Assembly (NCBI RefSeq): GCF_900454685.1
Contig: NZ_UATM01000032.1
Span: 1,550,001-1,614,000 of the forward strand
Direction of reading: 5' to 3'
DNA from: Peptoniphilus harei
GTDB taxonomy: Bacteria > Bacillota > Clostridia > Tissierellales > Peptoniphilaceae
DNA length: 64,000 nt
The translations under genes were made by a program, and so were the position numbers. A model generated the notes under the pieces. It ran no database searches. It had not been told where the DNA came from and worked only from the letters and a program-made list of their open reading frames with translations. Below, piece by piece: positions 60,886 through 64,000 of the stretch; position 1 is the stretch's first letter; every line of letters begins with the position of its first letter.

Positions 60886-61996
60886 AGTAATCAACTTCTT
60901 TTAAAAATAAAAGTAAATCTTCATCCTCTTCTGCTATAAAGTAAATATAGCTTATATCGTCTTGGGCTAAGTTTATTCTAGTCCACTGATTCTCAAGAAT
61001 TTCTCCACTAAAAGGCAAGTTTTCTCCAGCAATATTTATAGTTCCCATTTCTCTAAAAGATTTTTTTGGAAGATATATAGAAAAAGAAAGACCATTGCAG
61101 TGCCTGTCCACTCCAAGTTTCACTTTGTCATTTAAATCCTTTTTACTTGCAAAGACAGATGTGATTCCATCTTCTGGATAATAATCTAATTTTATATTAT
61201 CGCTTTCAATAAACTTTAAACCCTCTTCATTAGATTTAGTTTTATCTTGTTCAAATATACTTTCACTTTTAATTGAATCGCTTAAATTTAAGGGCTTAGC
61301 TGAAATACTATTCTTATCTAAATTTTTTATTGTCTCTTCATGACCCTTGATTTGCTTTTGATTCTTAGCTATATTCTTAATATTACTTTGCTTTTTATTC
61401 TTTAATTGAATATTTTTCTTGGTATTAGTAATTTTTTCAGAGTTTTTTTCTTTAGTTACATCTTGTTTTTCTTTATCTTCTGATTTCTTCTCTTCAATTT
61501 GTTTATTTTCTCCAAAGTAAGCCTTCTTTAAATCGCTATAATAAATTGCCTTTGAAGGTTTCTCTGCTTTAAGCCTGTAATTGAAGTTTCCTTCATCACT
61601 TCTAGTCAAGTCAATACTAGAGTATCCATAGTAATTAATAAGGTTCTCAATTTTATTTAAGTTATTAGAGTTTACGCTCCCCTTAATAATTAAACTTTCA
61701 ATATCACTTTGAGATTCTTTAGAAAAATTATCTTTACTTATATTGCTTTCCTTGGCAATTTTTTCTAATTTATCTTGTGAGAAGTCACGGAATCCCTTAT
61801 ATGTAAATTCTTCTTCGATTACAGGCATATTATCCTTAAGACTTGCTTCAGATGTGCTTTGGACTTCATTCTTTAATAGAAAATTATAAAATAAAAATTC
61901 AATTAAAAGTAAAATCAAAAGGCTGGATAGGATTTTTTCTCTCTTTGAAAGTTTTCGATATCCAATTTTTTTGCAAAAAATATCATAAATATCCAT
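60854..61996 (-). CDS. Single-pass membrane protein upstream of the pilin genes
   Basis: 380 residues. One membrane helix near residues 22-41 (KILSSLLILLLIEFLFYNFLL), a soluble domain at 70-150, a long Lys/Asn/Glu-rich linker (about 165-245) and a C-terminal domain that looks like a beta sandwich (CNGLSFSIYLPKKSFREMG). The topology recalls PilN/PilO or GspM-type alignment proteins of pilin machines, but I see no specific motif. It overlaps the SGNH hydrolase by 14 bases and the next pilin gene. Confidence 0.7.
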   Translation of the reverse strand: MDIYDIFCKKIGYRKLSKREKILSSLLILLLIEFLFYNFLLKNEVQSTSEASLKDNMPVIEEEFTYKGFRDFSQDKLEKIAKESNISKDNFSKESQSDIESLIIKGSVNSNNLNKIENLINYYGYSSIDLTRSDEGNFNYRLKAEKPSKAIYYSDLKKAYFGENKQIEEKKSEDKEKQDVTKEKNSEKITNTKKNIQLKNKKQSNIKNIAKNQKQIKGHEETIKNLDKNSISAKPLNLSDSIKSESIFEQDKTKSNEEGLKFIESDNIKLDYYPEDGITSVFASKKDLNDKVKLGVDRHCNGLSFSIYLPKKSFREMGTINIAGENLPFSGEILENQWTRINLAQDDISYIYFIAEEDEDLLLFLKEVDYYEEEQSLYPN

Positions 61997-62531
61997 TTAA
62001 TTTTTCCTCAAGATAAGCTGCTAAGTCCTTGTGAAGCCTTGTGTTAGGATGAATTCCATCGATAAGGTCTTCTTCTATATAGTTTTCTTTAGCATAATCG
62101 TAGAAGGATACGACCCTATAGTCTCCTTCTCTTTCCTTTAAGATCCTATCAAAATCTTCTATTTTTTTATTTACAGAAGTAAAATTTATAAAACTTTTAT
62201 AGGCTTCGTCAAGATTTAAAAAAGACGTTGGATAAGGTGTAATTATGAAAATTTTTCCCTTATTTATTTTTAACTTATCTACAATTTTAAAAATATTATC
62301 TAAGACATGATCAAGAGACTTCCCATTATAAAAATCATTTAAACCAATACAAACTAAATTCACATCATAGGCAATTAAGTTATCTAGTGTCAAAAGTAGT
62401 TCGTCACTAGTTAGACCATTAACCCCATAGTTATCAATATCATAACCTTTTCCCGATAAGTAATAAACTAAGGATTTTCCTCCTACTAAAAATCCCTCAA
62501 AAATCGAATCACCTAAGGCACAGAATTTCAT
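61983..62531 (-). CDS. SGNH/GDSL hydrolase
   Basis: 182-residue esterase-type hydrolase: catalytic Ser in ALGDSIFEG (residue 9), Asn in IGLNDFYNG, and the Asp-His pair in DGIHPNTRLH. No signal peptide, so cytoplasmic. Substrate unknown. ATG start behind TAGGAGGGCTT. Sits between radC and the pilin cluster. Confidence 0.9.
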   Translation of the reverse strand: MKFCALGDSIFEGFLVGGKSLVYYLSGKGYDIDNYGVNGLTSDELLLTLDNLIAYDVNLVCIGLNDFYNGKSLDHVLDNIFKIVDKLKINKGKIFIITPYPTSFLNLDEAYKSFINFTSVNKKIEDFDRILKEREGDYRVVSFYDYAKENYIEEDLIDGIHPNTRLHKDLAAYLEEKLNGYL

Positions 62532-62539
62532 AAGCCCTC

Positions 62540-63259
62540 CTATAAAAGTCCTTCTTCAAGAAAACTAAAGTATCTGTTGTCTCCAATAATTATATGATCC
62601 AAGATGTCTATACCAATAATCTTAGAAGCCTCAATTAAATTTTTTGTGAGCCCTATATCTTCCTTTGATGGGCTGGGGTCACCAGTTGGGTGATTATGTA
62701 ATAGAATTATGCTGTGAGCATTGTCAGATATAGCGGCCCTGAAAACTTCCCTTGCATGGACTATAGTCATATTAATAGTTCCCTTAGAAATTTCCCTGAT
62801 AAAGTTTATTTCCTTCTTTGTATTAAGAGTCATAATCCTAAAGTGTTCTTGCTCCAATACACTCATCTCGCTCAACACATAATTAGCAGCTATAGATGGC
62901 GAAGTAACTCTTATCTTTGTTCCATTACTTGAAACAGCAAGTCTTATGCCCAGTTGGACTGCCGCCAAGATCATAGCAGCCTTGGCCTCTCCTATTCCAT
63001 CAACCTCCATAAGATTAGAAAGGTTTGCATTCTTTAAGGAGTTTAGTCCATTAGAATCATTAGCTGTCCTAAGGGACCTCAAAACCTTAGTAGCAGTATC
63101 AATGGCTGAATCTCCCTTCCTATTTCCCGTCCTAATAATTAGGGCTAGGAGTTCAGCATTAGATAGATAATCTGGACCAAACTTAATTAGTTTCTCTTGA
63201 GGCCTTTCGTCCTCTGGCATTTCCTTTATAGTGTATTTTTCAAAATCTCTCTCTTTCAT
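62540..63259 (-). CDS. radC: RadC-family JAB-domain protein
   Basis: 239 residues. Helix-hairpin-helix part with LMEVDGIGEAKAAMI, then the MPN/JAB metalloprotease-like domain with HNHPTGDPSPSKED and the upstream glutamate (VLEQEHFRIMTLN). The DNA-repair role once given to RadC is doubtful. Placed with maf as in many Bacillota (where mreB usually follows). Confidence 0.95.
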   Translation of the reverse strand: MKERDFEKYTIKEMPEDERPQEKLIKFGPDYLSNAELLALIIRTGNRKGDSAIDTATKVLRSLRTANDSNGLNSLKNANLSNLMEVDGIGEAKAAMILAAVQLGIRLAVSSNGTKIRVTSPSIAANYVLSEMSVLEQEHFRIMTLNTKKEINFIREISKGTINMTIVHAREVFRAAISDNAHSIILLHNHPTGDPSPSKEDIGLTKNLIEASKIIGIDILDHIIIGDNRYFSFLEEGLL

Positions 63260-63275
63260 CTAAACCACCAATCAC

Positions 63276-63854
63276 TTATTGCCATAAATTAAAATCAAAT
63301 AACCTAGTTAGGTCTCTATTTATTTTTCCAATTGGAAGACCAACAATATTAAAAAAGTCACCCCTGATTTCTTCAACAAGTAAGGCTCCCTTGTCTTGTA
63401 TACCGTAGGCACCAGCCTTGTCTTCATATTCTAATGTATCCAAATAATTTTCAACTTCTTCATGGCTTAAGTCATAAAATTTTACAGAAGATTTTTCATA
63501 GTCCACATACTTTATGCCTTGAGACAATTTAAAAATAGCATAAGCCGTATAAACATTGTGGACCTTACCACTTAAAGACTTAATCATTTCTCTCGCCTCA
63601 TCCCTGTTCTTAGGTTTGCCCATTAGTTTTCCATCAAGTTCCACTAGGGTATCAGCAGATAAAACAATAGAGTTTTCATTTTCCTTGGCAACTTCTATAC
63701 CTTTTCCAAAAGCAAGGCCCATAACAGTTGCCCAGGGAGAAAAAGTATCGTCCTTAATTTCATTTATTTCTCTTGTTATAATTTCAAAATCTATAAATTC
63801 TCCCAAAATTTCTCTTCTTCTTGGAGAATTTGACGCTAAAATAATTTTTTCCAT
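63276..63854 (-). CDS. maf: Maf-family nucleotide pyrophosphatase
   Basis: 192 residues. Removes non-canonical or excess nucleoside triphosphates (dTTP/UTP-type subgroup). Signature LASNSPRRREIL at the start, then SADTLVELDGKLMGKPKNRDEA. ATG start, binding site AGAGGTATAT overlapping the stop of the gene before it. First complete gene of the maf-radC-SGNH-pilin-efp unit. Confidence 0.95.
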   Translation of the reverse strand: MEKIILASNSPRRREILGEFIDFEIITREINEIKDDTFSPWATVMGLAFGKGIEVAKENENSIVLSADTLVELDGKLMGKPKNRDEAREMIKSLSGKVHNVYTAYAIFKLSQGIKYVDYEKSSVKFYDLSHEEVENYLDTLEYEDKAGAYGIQDKGALLVEEIRGDFFNIVGLPIGKINRDLTRLFDFNLWQ

Positions 63855-63862
63855 ATATACCT

Positions 63863-64000
63863 CTACTTAGAAATGTTTGTGTTGTCAACTATATAGATTG
63901 AAGTAAGTCCAACAAAAAAACCTGTGAAAATACCAAGAATAACCAAAATTGGAAGATAGGCTAAGATTGCTGTGGTCCTCATTATAAATGAAGCCACAAG
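63863..64000 (-). CDS. C-terminal end of a membrane protein
   Basis: 45 codons plus TAG enter from the right edge. The sequence is hydrophobic (AILAYLPILVILGIFTGFFV) followed by a short polar end DNTNISK. No binding site precedes the internal ATG, so it is most likely the end of a longer protein rather than a small complete one. The maf binding site overlaps its stop codon, so it heads the same operon. Confidence 0.6.
   Translation of the reverse strand, partial: LVASFIMRTTAILAYLPILVILGIFTGFFVGLTSIYIVDNTNISK

Overview
The window is a low-GC, AT-rich bacterial chromosome segment carrying Gram-positive (Bacillota) genes: T-box leaders, HPr kinase, SpoVG, CarD, a YlxM-Ffh-RpsP operon and TTG/GTG starts with strong AGGAGG ribosome binding sites. 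Pyruvate:ferredoxin oxidoreductase and a butyryl-CoA:acetate CoA-transferase-like enzyme point to a strict anaerobe with a fermentative, probably butyrate-forming metabolism. Overall it resembles anaerobic cocci of the Tissierellia (Peptoniphilaceae, e.g. Peptoniphilus/Anaerococcus relatives). The genus is an inference, not something read from a marker gene. Most genes lie on the minus strand. No rRNA, tRNA, insertion sequence, prophage or CRISPR array was seen.

Layout, left to right. 0-4.3 kb: ylxM-ffh-rpsP-khpA-rimM-trmD-rplS, one operon with a good promoter at 4237-4265. 4.4-12.7 kb: plsX-acpP-rnc-radical SAM-smc-ftsY, ending in a strong terminator; FtsY carries a fourfold acidic repeat. 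12.7-13.2 kb: AT-rich spacer without a gene. 13.2-16.9 kb: nifJ with its own promoter and a palindrome at the predicted transcription start. 17-21.6 kb: M24 aminopeptidase-uvrC-hprK. 21.6-24.5 kb: a two-component pair. 24.5-29.5 kb: fluC, purine permease, alr, spoVG, murC. 29.6-34.9 kb: phosphodiester glycosidase-like surface protein, class V aminotransferase, PIN/TRAM protein and CarD. 35.4-40 kb: arsR, RecB-like helicase-nuclease and CoA-transferase. 40.2-45.8 kb: an arginine cluster, argG-argH and a divergent amino-acid ABC transporter, each behind its own T-box. 45.9-54 kb: ileS with a T-box, Rrf2 regulator, COG4091-type dehydrogenase, flavoprotein and CBS-type pyrophosphatase. 54-57.7 kb: a His/Cys-tailed protein, DUF4153 protein and pyrC. 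57.8-64 kb: maf-radC-SGNH hydrolase-pilin-like genes-efp-CD1247-like gene.

The most notable observations are these. (1) The two arginine T-boxes can be folded by hand to give Arg specifiers (AGG for argGH, AGA for the transporter). (2) Both transcription units behind them carry a one-base expansion of a poly-A run that frameshifts argG and the transporter ATPase, while other A8 runs in the window are in frame. (3) The isoleucyl-tRNA synthetase is of the eukaryote-like type 2 with a GIHH in place of HIGH, a variant linked to very high mupirocin resistance. (4) A small pilin-like cluster without its assembly ATPase is embedded between radC and efp. (5) FtsY has a repeated acidic extension. (6) An uncharacterised protein ends in a His/Cys-rich tail. 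Most of the rest is conserved housekeeping. I did not find a convincing wholly new multi-gene system; the pilin cluster and the arginine double frameshift are the closest candidates.
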